A stretch of 7,486 nucleotides of DNA, taken from contig JAGXHZ010000051.1 in NCBI GenBank assembly GCA_024635855.1, forward strand, positions 1-7,486. Reading direction: 5' to 3'. The number at the start of each line of letters is the position of its first letter. Within the stretch, counting starts at the first letter, position 1. Under the pieces are notes generated by a model, which saw only the letters and a program-made list of their open reading frames with translations, ran no database searches and had not been told where the DNA came from. The position numbers were made by a program, and so were the translations under genes. Source of the stretch: Sulfuricurvum sp. (GTDB lineage Bacteria > Campylobacterota > Campylobacteria > Campylobacterales > Sulfurimonadaceae). Positions 1 through 5,833 of the stretch are shown here, one piece after another.

Positions 1-77
1 GTGGTTGTTTTTGTAGCCTGAGATTCCAATTTTACGTTATAGGAATACCTGCGGTAACCCAAACCTTGCATCATTCC

Positions 78-91
78 TTTTTGATCAAAAA
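78..91. repeat. 14-bp perfect palindrome
   Basis: TTTTTGATCAAAAA is a perfect palindrome centred on GATC. It lies where the upstream sequence stops resembling the DUF2201 family. It may be an operator, a recombination junction or chance in AT-rich DNA. Confidence 0.35.
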
Positions 92-148
92 CTCCAATCG
101 GAGCAAACCGAACAATTAGCTCAAAATGCGCTTCAAAAAGGCTTAGAG

Positions 149-721
149 ATGGGAAGTTTACCCGAAGGATTGGAGCGATTAATTCCTATGGTATTTAAAG
201 GGGTGATTGATTGGCGCAGTGAGCTGCGTGATTGCATTGGCGGATACTACGTCAGAGATTATGCGATGATGCCCCCTTCTAAAAAACTCCTTTACGCCGG
301 TATTTATCTCCCAAGCGCAACATCACGTCATTTGGAACTTGTCATTGCGATTGACAGTTCAGGTTCGGTGGATGAGGTGGTATTGGCGCAGTTCATTGGT
401 GAGATTGAGTCGATCTGTGAACTTTTTGGCTCGTACAGTATTGAGTTGCTGGTATGTGATGATCGCGTTCGAAGTCATCAGCGTTTTACGAATGGTGAGA
501 GTCTAACGTATTCGCTAGAGGGAGGAGGGGGAACCGATTTTACCCCTGTGTTTGAGTTCATTGAAATGCAGTTGTCGCCACCGAAAATGTTACTTTATTT
601 TACCGATTTGGACGGGAAATTTCCGATGACAGAACCCTATTATGAAACATTGTGGATTGCACCTGTGATACGAGAGATTCCGTTTGGACGGGTGATTGTG
701 ATGAAGGAAAAGTATGATTGA
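149..721 (+). CDS. DUF2201 family VWA-like protein, N-terminally truncated
   Basis: The 190 residues match the C-terminal VWA-like half of DUF2201 putative metallopeptidases. A MIDAS-type DSSGS lies at residues 69-73, a GGGGTDF segment with the second MIDAS Thr at 126-131, and a TDLDGKFP loop at 152-159. The stretch DWRSELRD (21-28) is typical of the linker before the VWA fold. Known full-length relatives are roughly twice as long and carry an N-terminal HExxH zinc domain; none is present here. The frame stays open upstream to a TAG at 14-16, and family-like sequence (EQTEQLAQNALQKG) reads back to about position 103, but no ATG, GTG or TTG occurs between 17 and 148. ATG 149 has AAAAGG (136-141) seven bases ahead. 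Either the gene is 5'-truncated or frameshifted, or a VWA-only product is made. Such proteins usually act with a MoxR-type ATPase, which would lie outside the window. The family call is confident; the integrity of the gene is not. Confidence 0.75.
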   Translation: MGSLPEGLERLIPMVFKGVIDWRSELRDCIGGYYVRDYAMMPPSKKLLYAGIYLPSATSRHLELVIAIDSSGSVDEVVLAQFIGEIESICELFGSYSIELLVCDDRVRSHQRFTNGESLTYSLEGGGGTDFTPVFEFIEMQLSPPKMLLYFTDLDGKFPMTEPYYETLWIAPVIREIPFGRVIVMKEKYD

Positions 722-1952
722 AACAGCCCTGAAAATTTTAGAAACCTCCAACCTTTTTATTACCGGCGGTGCAGGTTCGGGAAAAACGACTCTGACGCGT
801 GCCATCATCGAGGACGTTAAAAAAAGAAGTTTGAAAGTAGCGTGTTTAGCTTCGACGGGAATGGCGGCGACGTTGATTGAGGGGCAGACGCTTCACAGTT
901 TTTTTGATTTGGGGATTGCAAATTCTCAAGAAGAACTGGAGCGCAACGGCAAGCTCGATGCGGCGAAAAAAATCATCAAACTCGTGGGGAGTATGGATAT
1001 TATCATCATCGATGAAATCTCGATGGTTGGAGCTGCGTTGTTGGATATGATACGGCTTCGATTGCTCCAAAGTGAGTTTAAAGGGCGTTTGATAGTAGTG
1101 GGGGATTTTTTGCAGCTTCCTCCGGTAACGCGTGGAAATGAACCGATTTATTTTGCGTTTGAATCTCCTAGCTGGGAGCGGTTTGCGTTTGAAACACTTC
1201 ATTTGGAAGGATCGTACCGTACCCATGAAGCAGAGTTTTTGACATTGTTAGAGAGTGTTCGCCATGCATCAATCGATGAGGATTCTATGTCTGCATTGGA
1301 TGCGTTGGTACGACCGTTAAACGAAGATAAAAGCACCATTACCTTGCTGTACGGCAAAAACATCAGCGCCCAAAATCATAACCGTGCACAATTGGAACAT
1401 CTAAACGGAGAAGCCATAGCGTTGTCTACGTATGTTACGATTCACGATAAGAAGATGCAAGACCGTGATGTAGAGCGGTTTATGAGCGAATCGCGTTTGG
1501 AGAGTGTGATGATCCTTAAACTCGGAGCCCCCATCCTCTTTACCCGCAACTCGTGGAACTACTACAATGGGGAACGAGGACGTATCCTCTCCATCGAAGA
1601 AGAGTGTATTTGGGTCAAAAAAGAGGACGGTAAAAGTGTTAAAGTGGATCGGGCAGAGACGGTGAAATCGAGGTGGATAGAGAAGGGGAAATCGCTTAAT
1701 GAAGAGAAGCTCATTACATTGAGCCAGTTTCCCATCACTCTCGCGTTTGCGATCACCATCCATAAATCGCAAGGGATGTCATTAGCCGATTACGTCATCG
1801 AGACCAACGAGATTTTCGCTCCGTCACAGTTTTATGTGGCACTTTCACGCTCGGTATCAGCGCATCGTGTGACGCTTACAAAACCCAATCGCTCATGGGA
1901 GAAACTGTGTTTTGTCCATCCGAAAGCGCAGAGGTTTTTTTACTCAAAATAA
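714..1952 (+). CDS. Pif1-like SF1B DNA helicase (AAA family ATPase)
   Basis: This is a 412-residue helicase of the Pif1/RecD-like superfamily 1B, expected to unwind DNA 5' to 3' using ATP. Motifs appear in order: Walker A GGAGSGKT (18-25), the TGMAA segment of motif Ia (48-52), Walker B IIIDEISMV (97-105), motif III GDFLQLPPV (130-138), the GSYRT arginine region (166-170), GAPILFTRN (271-279), motif V TIHKSQGMSL (348-357) and motif VI QFYVALSR (372-379). The length is close to compact bacterial Pif1 proteins, with no extra domain at either end. The ATG overlaps the stop of the DUF2201 gene by 8 bp, and GAAGGA (703-708) lies five bases before it, so the two genes are probably translationally coupled. 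The stop is four bases from the convergent META gene, leaving no room for a terminator. Bacterial Pif1 enzymes act in replication and recombination, often on G-quadruplexes; the partnership with DUF2201 is inferred from position only. Confidence 0.93.
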   Translation: MIETALKILETSNLFITGGAGSGKTTLTRAIIEDVKKRSLKVACLASTGMAATLIEGQTLHSFFDLGIANSQEELERNGKLDAAKKIIKLVGSMDIIIIDEISMVGAALLDMIRLRLLQSEFKGRLIVVGDFLQLPPVTRGNEPIYFAFESPSWERFAFETLHLEGSYRTHEAEFLTLLESVRHASIDEDSMSALDALVRPLNEDKSTITLLYGKNISAQNHNRAQLEHLNGEAIALSTYVTIHDKKMQDRDVERFMSESRLESVMILKLGAPILFTRNSWNYYNGERGRILSIEEECIWVKKEDGKSVKVDRAETVKSRWIEKGKSLNEEKLITLSQFPITLAFAITIHKSQGMSLADYVIETNEIFAPSQFYVALSRSVSAHRVTLTKPNRSWEKLCFVHPKAQRFFYSK

Positions 1953-1956
1953 GTGT

Positions 1957-2703
1957 TTAATCTTTTACTATATCCATGAGCAATGAACCGCTTTCATCTC
2001 GAATTTCCCACTTTTCACCATTTCGCGCAATTTTGAAACTTTTTGGTAGAACATTAACAAATAGCTTTTCTTGCTCCATAAATTCGGGTGGACATATTTT
2101 ACGTGTCGTTGCTGGAAAACCGATAGTGATTTGATTGCCTTTGATGGTGTATGAAGTGGTGTACTGATTGCAGCCTGTGTCTCCAAACATTTTTCCATCC
2201 GGTTCGATTTGCATACTGATGGGCGTTTGAAGTGTGATAACAGCTTGTTTCCCATTATTGAGATGATTAATGTGATAAAGTCCCTCTTCGAGAGTGCTTG
2301 ACAGTGCTTTTAACTCAATAAGCGATTCCCCTTTGCCTCCGAGTAAGAGTAATTTTTTACCGTCATTTTCGTAAATTTTAGCGTTTATTAAACTATTTTT
2401 GAATGCGGTTGAATTCTCCATATCAGAACATGCCATCATGGTAGACATCATCTTGTCTGATACGCTCAGGGTATTGTCCTGCGTTGCGTAGCTTCCAATA
2501 AATTGGTTGCATCCATCGTTTCCACTTATTTTACCTTTGTCAAAATGGACTGTTGCCTTCGATGTAGTGGACTTCCATTGACCATCCAAAGAAGTTTTAG
2601 GGACGTTTGTTCCATACTCTGTTGTTGCACATCCGCTTAGGAAGAACATGATTGCAAGGATGGAATAAAACAGTATTTGCATTGAAATCCTTTTGTTGTT
2701 CAT
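1957..2703 (-). CDS. Lipoprotein with tandem META (HslJ-like) domains
   Basis: The N-terminus is a hydrophobic signal peptide ending in a lipobox LSGC, so Cys25 should be lipidated and the protein anchored in the envelope. Two META/HslJ-type domains follow. The first has GNDGCNQF (61-68) and MMACSD (89-94); the second has GDTGCNQY (174-181) and TTRKICPPE (199-207). Each copy carries the same Cys pair (C65/C92 and C178/C204), which could form a disulfide in the periplasm. Relatives such as HslJ are linked to heat shock and novobiocin resistance, but the biochemical role is unknown. Start choice is open. The ATG at 2703 has no Shine-Dalgarno sequence but gives a basic N-terminus (NNKR). An in-frame ATG at 2682 has AAAGGA five bases upstream and suits the candidate promoter at 2716-2724, but lacks positive charges. 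The gene is transcribed divergently from the DUF948-like gene. Confidence 0.88.
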   Translation of the reverse strand: MNNKRISMQILFYSILAIMFFLSGCATTEYGTNVPKTSLDGQWKSTTSKATVHFDKGKISGNDGCNQFIGSYATQDNTLSVSDKMMSTMMACSDMENSTAFKNSLINAKIYENDGKKLLLLGGKGESLIELKALSSTLEEGLYHINHLNNGKQAVITLQTPISMQIEPDGKMFGDTGCNQYTTSYTIKGNQITIGFPATTRKICPPEFMEQEKLFVNVLPKSFKIARNGEKWEIRDESGSLLMDIVKD

Positions 2704-2708
2704 TTGAT

Positions 2709-2717
2709 TGGTATAAT
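2709..2717 (+). promoter_or_regulatory. Extended -10 promoter element for the DUF948/YtxH-like pair
   Basis: TGGTATAAT is a perfect extended -10 (TGnTATAAT). No good -35 lies 16-18 bases upstream, which is usual for Campylobacterota sigma-70 promoters. Transcription would start near 2724, giving a leader of about 75 nt before the ATG at 2800 that contains the inverted repeat at 2728-2767. This is pattern-based only. Confidence 0.55.
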
Positions 2718-2724
2718 TTTATCA
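2716..2724 (-). promoter_or_regulatory. Candidate extended -10 element for the META lipoprotein gene
   Basis: Read on the minus strand this is TGATAAAAT, which fits TGn plus a TATAAT-like hexamer with one mismatch. Transcription would begin near 2709, only about 5 nt before the upstream ATG (2703) but about 27 nt before the ATG at 2682, which has a Shine-Dalgarno sequence. It overlaps the opposing -10 at 2709-2717, so the two promoters would compete for polymerase. Confidence 0.4.
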
Positions 2725-2727
2725 TAA

Positions 2728-2767
2728 CGTAACCAATGCGGTGCCACTTAAGAAACCTTTGGTTACG
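2728..2767. repeat. 9-bp inverted repeat in the divergent control region
   Basis: CGTAACCAA at 2728-2736 is perfectly repeated in inverse as TTGGTTACG at 2759-2767, with 22 bases between the arms. Arm centres are 31 bp apart, close to three turns of DNA, so a symmetric protein could bind both arms on one face. In the plus-strand transcript the same bases could form a 9-bp stem in the 5' leader of the DUF948-like gene. It lies just upstream of the META promoter candidate and just downstream of the opposing one. Confidence 0.6.
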
Positions 2768-2799
2768 CTATCAGACGATATTATTTTTAGGAGCATACA

Positions 2800-3198
2800 A
2801 TGGAAGCTGAATTAATGACTATTTTTGTGGGAATTATTGCTCTTTGTATGGTATTTATTACAGCCGTGATTATCATAATTGGATTGCAAACCCTTAAAAC
2901 GATGAAACGTGTGAACGAGTTTATAGGACTTGCCCAAAACGAGATTAGCTTTCTCACGACCAAAGTCGCATTGACACTGCATGAATTAAATGAGTTAATC
3001 GCTCATTTCAAAGAAGAAACGCGCGCACTCAGTGATAAATCAAAACTCTCACTGCATGAATTGCACGATTTAATCTCTTATTTACACGATGAAACCAAAA
3101 GTCTCGCGCTTAAAGCCTCCAATGGTATTGCTAAAGTGACGCTTGGTTCACTTGCTATTGGGGCACTGTCTCAAATGTTAAAAAAGAAATCCAACTAA
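2800..3198 (+). CDS. DUF948/YtxG-like membrane-anchored helical protein
   Basis: This 132-residue protein has one N-terminal membrane segment (about 7-29), then a charged, heptad-like helical region and a weakly hydrophobic Gly/Ala segment (about 113-125) before a Lys-rich end. Overall shape resembles DUF948 (YtxG-type) proteins. Residues 56-80 and 81-105 form a 25-residue tandem repeat with the shared core LHELxxLI...ET, likely two turns of a coiled coil. AGGAG (2789-2793) lies six bases before the ATG. The YtxH-like gene follows after 16 bases, matching the YtxG-YtxH pairing known from Firmicutes, where such genes belong to general stress regulons. No enzyme motif is visible. The fold call is moderate and the function unknown. 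Confidence 0.72.
   Translation: MEAELMTIFVGIIALCMVFITAVIIIIGLQTLKTMKRVNEFIGLAQNEISFLTTKVALTLHELNELIAHFKEETRALSDKSKLSLHELHDLISYLHDETKSLALKASNGIAKVTLGSLAIGALSQMLKKKSN
2965..3114 (+). repeat. Two-copy 75-bp tandem coding repeat
   Basis: Bases 2965-3039 and 3040-3114 encode the two 25-residue units of the DUF948-like protein. About 11 of 25 residues are identical, and the DNA still shares the identical 13-mer CACTGCATGAATT at 2975-2987 and 3050-3062, exactly 75 bp apart. This points to an in-frame duplication rather than chance helical similarity. Confidence 0.7.
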
Positions 3199-3214
3199 AT
3201 CCAAGGAGAATATC

Positions 3215-3523
3215 ATGAACCAAAATAACACCCTTAGTCTTTTACTCGGAGCGGTACTAGGCGGCGTTGCAACGTACTATGCCATCAAGCATCAAGATGA
3301 TATCATCGATAAAATTCATGAGCTTGAAGACAATCTTAACATCGATCACAATGAGCTGATTAACAATGCAAAAGGTAAGCTCGATCAATTGACCAGCAGT
3401 TTACAATCCACTATCGGGCGTTATACCCATAGTGATGATACGGTGGGGAAAGCGGATGAAGTCGCAGCCATCACCGAAGAGTTAAATCGTCTTCGTGCTG
3501 AGCTACAGGCTCTAAAGGCTTAA
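3215..3523 (+). CDS. YtxH-like small membrane protein
   Basis: The 102-residue product begins with a glycine-rich membrane segment (LLLGAVLGGVATYYAIKH, about 9-26), the hallmark of YtxH-domain proteins. A mostly helical, acidic soluble part follows, ending in a coiled-coil-like ELNRLRAELQALKA (89-102). AAGGAG (3203-3208) sits six bases before the ATG, and the gene lies 16 bases after the DUF948-like gene, so the two share a transcript. YtxH relatives are general-stress proteins of unclear function. The stop codon overlaps the stop of the convergent AI-2E gene within one TTAA tetranucleotide. No catalytic residues are apparent. Confidence 0.8.
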   Translation: MNQNNTLSLLLGAVLGGVATYYAIKHQDDIIDKIHELEDNLNIDHNELINNAKGKLDQLTSSLQSTIGRYTHSDDTVGKADEVAAITEELNRLRAELQALKA

Positions 3524-4581
3524 TGCACCACATGACTGCGTCGTAACATTCGCAAGAGTGTTACGGCAAATGCGACTATCGCAGGTCCCAAAATAAATCC
3601 CCAGAATCCAAATGTCGCCAACCCCGCCAAAATGGCAAAGAAAATCAGATAATCATTGATAGCTTTACGACCGTGACTTAACAGATGGTTTAGTTGCTGC
3701 AAGATAATAAGCCGCACGATGTTGTCAATGAAAAATGAGAGCATTGCCCATGAATAGATAAAAATGATGAGGGCATTCATTGCATGACCATTGAAAAACT
3801 CATTGAGAGCAACGGGGATAAAGATCAATGCGGTTCCAACGATAGGGATGACAGAGGTTACGGCAATCATGAGCCCAAGCAAGAGGGGATCATATCCATC
3901 GAAGAAACTGATAAATATTCCAAATGCCAACCCTTGAGCAATCGCAACGCCGATTAGGGTATAAAATCCTGTCGATGTTGTCGCAATCATATCCAATATA
4001 AATTCTAAACGAATGGAGCGTTTAATGGGAATGATAGGGGTAATGGCAAGGGTGAGATCGCGTCGGTACCATGAGAGAAAAAAGAAGAAAATCACAATCA
4101 TTACCATATCGCCCAATGCACTCATAAGACCAAGAACGCCGCTTCCTAAACCGGCAACGGCGGTAGAAACTATTTTTTCTTGATTTAGAATCACTTTTTC
4201 ACGAAGCATTTCAAGAGGTTTTTTAAGCCAGTCCACCGAATCGGGTGCGAGAGCAAGGATATGTGTTCCTTGTCCATAAAAAGTTTTTCCTATGGCATAC
4301 AGCTCTGCCGGATGTGCGATAATGTAATAGACGAAAAAAAGTATGGGGACAAAGAGGATTGTGATTAAGAAGAGAGTCATAGCACCGGCGGTGAGAATAG
4401 GGGCATGAACAGCTATTTTCGGATATTTTTTGAGTTTGCCCTCAAACAGGATATGTAAAGGGGTAAACGCTGTTACAAGCAGTAATGCCACAAAAAAACT
4501 TTTTAAAAAAGGAAAAAAAAGCCAAATAAATAACCCGATCGAGATTAATATCATCACTTTTACAAAACTGTTTCGTACCAA
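3520..4581 (-). CDS. AI-2E family (PerM/YdiK-like) membrane protein
   Basis: Read from a TTG at 4581 this is a 353-residue polytopic membrane protein of the AI-2E transporter family, a group proposed to export autoinducer-2 or other small solutes, or to exchange ions. Hydrophobic segments lie near residues 8-24, 28-42, 62-88, 140-170, 204-227, 232-258, 268-286 and 310-345. Family signatures are SVIPIVGTALIFIPVAL (243-259), the IDNIVRLIIL segment (285-294) and FGFWGFILGPAIVAF (324-338). The frame is open up to an ATG at 4716, but that would bury the N-terminus inside the kinase gene and add an unrelated leader. TTG 4581 has AAGGGA (4588-4593) six bases upstream and lies 37 bases after the kinase stop. 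The family's true substrate is unsettled. Confidence 0.88.
   Translation of the reverse strand: MVRNSFVKVMILISIGLFIWLFFPFLKSFFVALLLVTAFTPLHILFEGKLKKYPKIAVHAPILTAGAMTLFLITILFVPILFFVYYIIAHPAELYAIGKTFYGQGTHILALAPDSVDWLKKPLEMLREKVILNQEKIVSTAVAGLGSGVLGLMSALGDMVMIVIFFFFLSWYRRDLTLAITPIIPIKRSIRLEFILDMIATTSTGFYTLIGVAIAQGLAFGIFISFFDGYDPLLLGLMIAVTSVIPIVGTALIFIPVALNEFFNGHAMNALIIFIYSWAMLSFFIDNIVRLIILQQLNHLLSHGRKAINDYLIFFAILAGLATFGFWGFILGPAIVAFAVTLLRMLRRSHVVH
3542..3565 (+). other. Stem-loop just after the YtxH-like stop
   Basis: CGTAACA (3542-3548) pairs with TGTTACG (3559-3565). In RNA the stem extends by a U-G and a U-A pair, leaving a 6-base loop. It begins 18 bases past the plus-strand stop but has no U-tract, so it is not a classical intrinsic terminator. 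It could stabilise the 3' end of the plus-strand mRNA. It also lies inside the coding sequence of the opposing gene, so coincidence is possible. Confidence 0.3.
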
Positions 4582-4587
4582 AATATT

Positions 4588-4593
4588 TCCCTT
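4588..4593 (-). promoter_or_regulatory. Ribosome binding site fixing a TTG start
   Basis: AAGGGA on the minus strand, six bases ahead of the TTG at 4581-4579. The next in-frame ATG (4554) has no such site, and the upstream ATG (4716) lies inside the kinase gene, so this site decides the start of the AI-2E gene. Confidence 0.6.
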
Positions 4594-4608
4594 TTTTAAA
4601 TTTATACT

Positions 4609-4617
4609 ATTGTAGCA
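4609..4617 (-). promoter_or_regulatory. Candidate extended -10 between kinase and AI-2E genes
   Basis: TGCTACAAT on the minus strand fits TGn plus TACAAT (one mismatch from TATAAT) and begins two bases after the kinase stop codon. It would give a short leader of about 20 nt before the AI-2E TTG start, so the AI-2E gene may have its own promoter in addition to readthrough. No clear -35 is seen. Confidence 0.4.
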
Positions 4618-4618
4618 T

Positions 4619-5830
4619 TTAATGTTGATGATTGGTAATAATAGAGAAGCAATGAGATCCATGGTCATAATGATAGACGAGAGAAAACCCATGTTTGTTA
4701 ATGATTTTACTGACAATATTAAGCCCTAATCCAAATCCTTGTGTCGTGCGTGAACGTTCCTGACGTGTAAAAGGTGTCAGGAGATATTCAAACTCTTTTT
4801 CCAAGGGTTCTCCATGATTAATGACACTGATTTTATTCAACGTTACTTCAAGAGTAATGGGGAGTTGATCGGTATATTTGAGGGCGTTGTCAAGGAGGTT
4901 TTTCAAAGCAAGTGAGAGGTATTTCAAATCACCGATAAGGGAAAAATTGGTTTTTAGTTCGATTTTTATTGCTGATTCGTCAACGAGATGGAGTTTGGAC
5001 AGCGCTTCTAGCAGGAGTGTTTCGGCACTGAATGTTTGAGTATCTATTGTATCGGTTGCTTGAAGTTTTTCGATTTCTAAGAGTTCTTGTGTCAGTTGAT
5101 CGAGCTCTACAAAAGAACGTTTGATCATCTCTTTGGCGCTTGAGGATGGAATCTGTTCCAATGCAAAGAGTCCTCGAGAGATTGGGGTACGAAGTTCATG
5201 CCCTACGTCACGAAGTAATTCTTCTCGGGAGAGGATTAAATTTTCAATGCTACGTGCCATCTCATTGTAGGTATGTGCTACCTCACCTATCTCATCATGA
5301 GAGTCGATATGACTGCGGTTTTGATAGTCTCCGGTAGTAAATTTACGCATACTGGATGCTATGGAGCGTAATGGCGAAAGCATCCGAAGGATGATGAAGA
5401 AAATAATAGCCAATACTGCGATATCCAAAGCAACAAGAGAACCAACTATCCACCCATCTTTTTTTGCCTCTCCAAGCGTCGTATCGCGAAGATACAATTC
5501 CTCATCGATATAGCGGACATGCAGGATGTAATCGCCACTTTGCTCCTCGAAGATTTCAAATAAACCAAAGGTATGCGGCTGTTGCATGATATAGCGCTTG
5601 GGCGTGCTGGGAGAAGTTTTGGTCAGGTTTAATGTTTTGAGTTTCCCCTCCAGTTCGTTCCCTGAAGTAATCGCCATCCACGCAAATATTTTACGCCCAT
5701 CGAGAAGATACTTTTGTAGTACAAGAGCTTCGTATTTTTGAGTATTTATGGTGTCAATTTGATAGCCAATTCCAATCATTAGGGTCAAACTGATAAGAAA
5801 TAATGACGTTATTTTAGTAAATATAGACAT
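4619..5830 (-). CDS. Sensor histidine kinase, ArsS/CpxA-like
   Basis: A 403-residue inner-membrane kinase. TM1 lies at about 7-23, a periplasmic sensor loop at about 24-126, TM2 at about 127-149 and a HAMP linker at about 150-200. The H-box RDVGHELRTPISR (207-219) carries the phospho-acceptor His211. The N-box NLLDNALKYT is at 311-320 and the glycine box GFGLGL at 365-370. The G1 region reads VINHGEPL (336-343), with Asn where Asp is usual; the same change occurs in other working kinases such as CusS. Layout and N-terminus (MSIFTKI) resemble the ArsS family common in Campylobacterota. It starts 3 nt after the response regulator stop, with AGGG seven bases upstream, so the two form one two-component system. 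The Spy-like gene upstream suggests it senses periplasmic stress, metals or pH; the ligand cannot be read from the sequence. Confidence 0.93.
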   Translation of the reverse strand: MSIFTKITSLFLISLTLMIGIGYQIDTINTQKYEALVLQKYLLDGRKIFAWMAITSGNELEGKLKTLNLTKTSPSTPKRYIMQQPHTFGLFEIFEEQSGDYILHVRYIDEELYLRDTTLGEAKKDGWIVGSLVALDIAVLAIIFFIILRMLSPLRSIASSMRKFTTGDYQNRSHIDSHDEIGEVAHTYNEMARSIENLILSREELLRDVGHELRTPISRGLFALEQIPSSSAKEMIKRSFVELDQLTQELLEIEKLQATDTIDTQTFSAETLLLEALSKLHLVDESAIKIELKTNFSLIGDLKYLSLALKNLLDNALKYTDQLPITLEVTLNKISVINHGEPLEKEFEYLLTPFTRQERSRTTQGFGLGLNIVSKIINKHGFSLVYHYDHGSHCFSIITNHQH

Positions 5831-5833
5831 GTA

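Noticed and set aside
520..535. G-rich run that might form a G-quadruplex upstream of a Pif1 helicase gene
   Set aside because: It encodes the conserved GGGGTD loop of the VWA domain and lacks four separate G-tracts of three or more at regular spacing.
590..808. Minus-strand 72-codon frame across the DUF2201/helicase junction
   Set aside because: It lies antisense to two well supported genes and has no recognisable motif.
846..1226. Minus-strand 126-codon frame within the helicase gene
   Set aside because: It is antisense to conserved helicase motifs and its composition is biased towards Arg, as expected for a shadow frame.
1401..1772. Minus-strand frames within the 3' half of the helicase gene
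   Set aside because: They overlap each other and the helicase and resemble no known family.
1953..1956. Terminator between the helicase and META genes
   Set aside because: Only four bases separate the stops and no GC-rich hairpin with a T-tract is present nearby.
1968..2255. Second minus-strand frame within the META gene
   Set aside because: The META frame has a lipobox and duplicated motifs; this frame has neither and no ribosome site.
4430..4615. Plus-strand 61-codon frame opposite the AI-2E gene
   Set aside because: It is antisense to the membrane protein with no domain signature; its Lys/Phe richness mirrors the opposite strand.
4582..4716. N-terminal extension of the AI-2E protein to an ATG at 4716
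   Set aside because: It overlaps 98 bases of the kinase gene, and the TTG at 4581 has a properly spaced AAGGGA.
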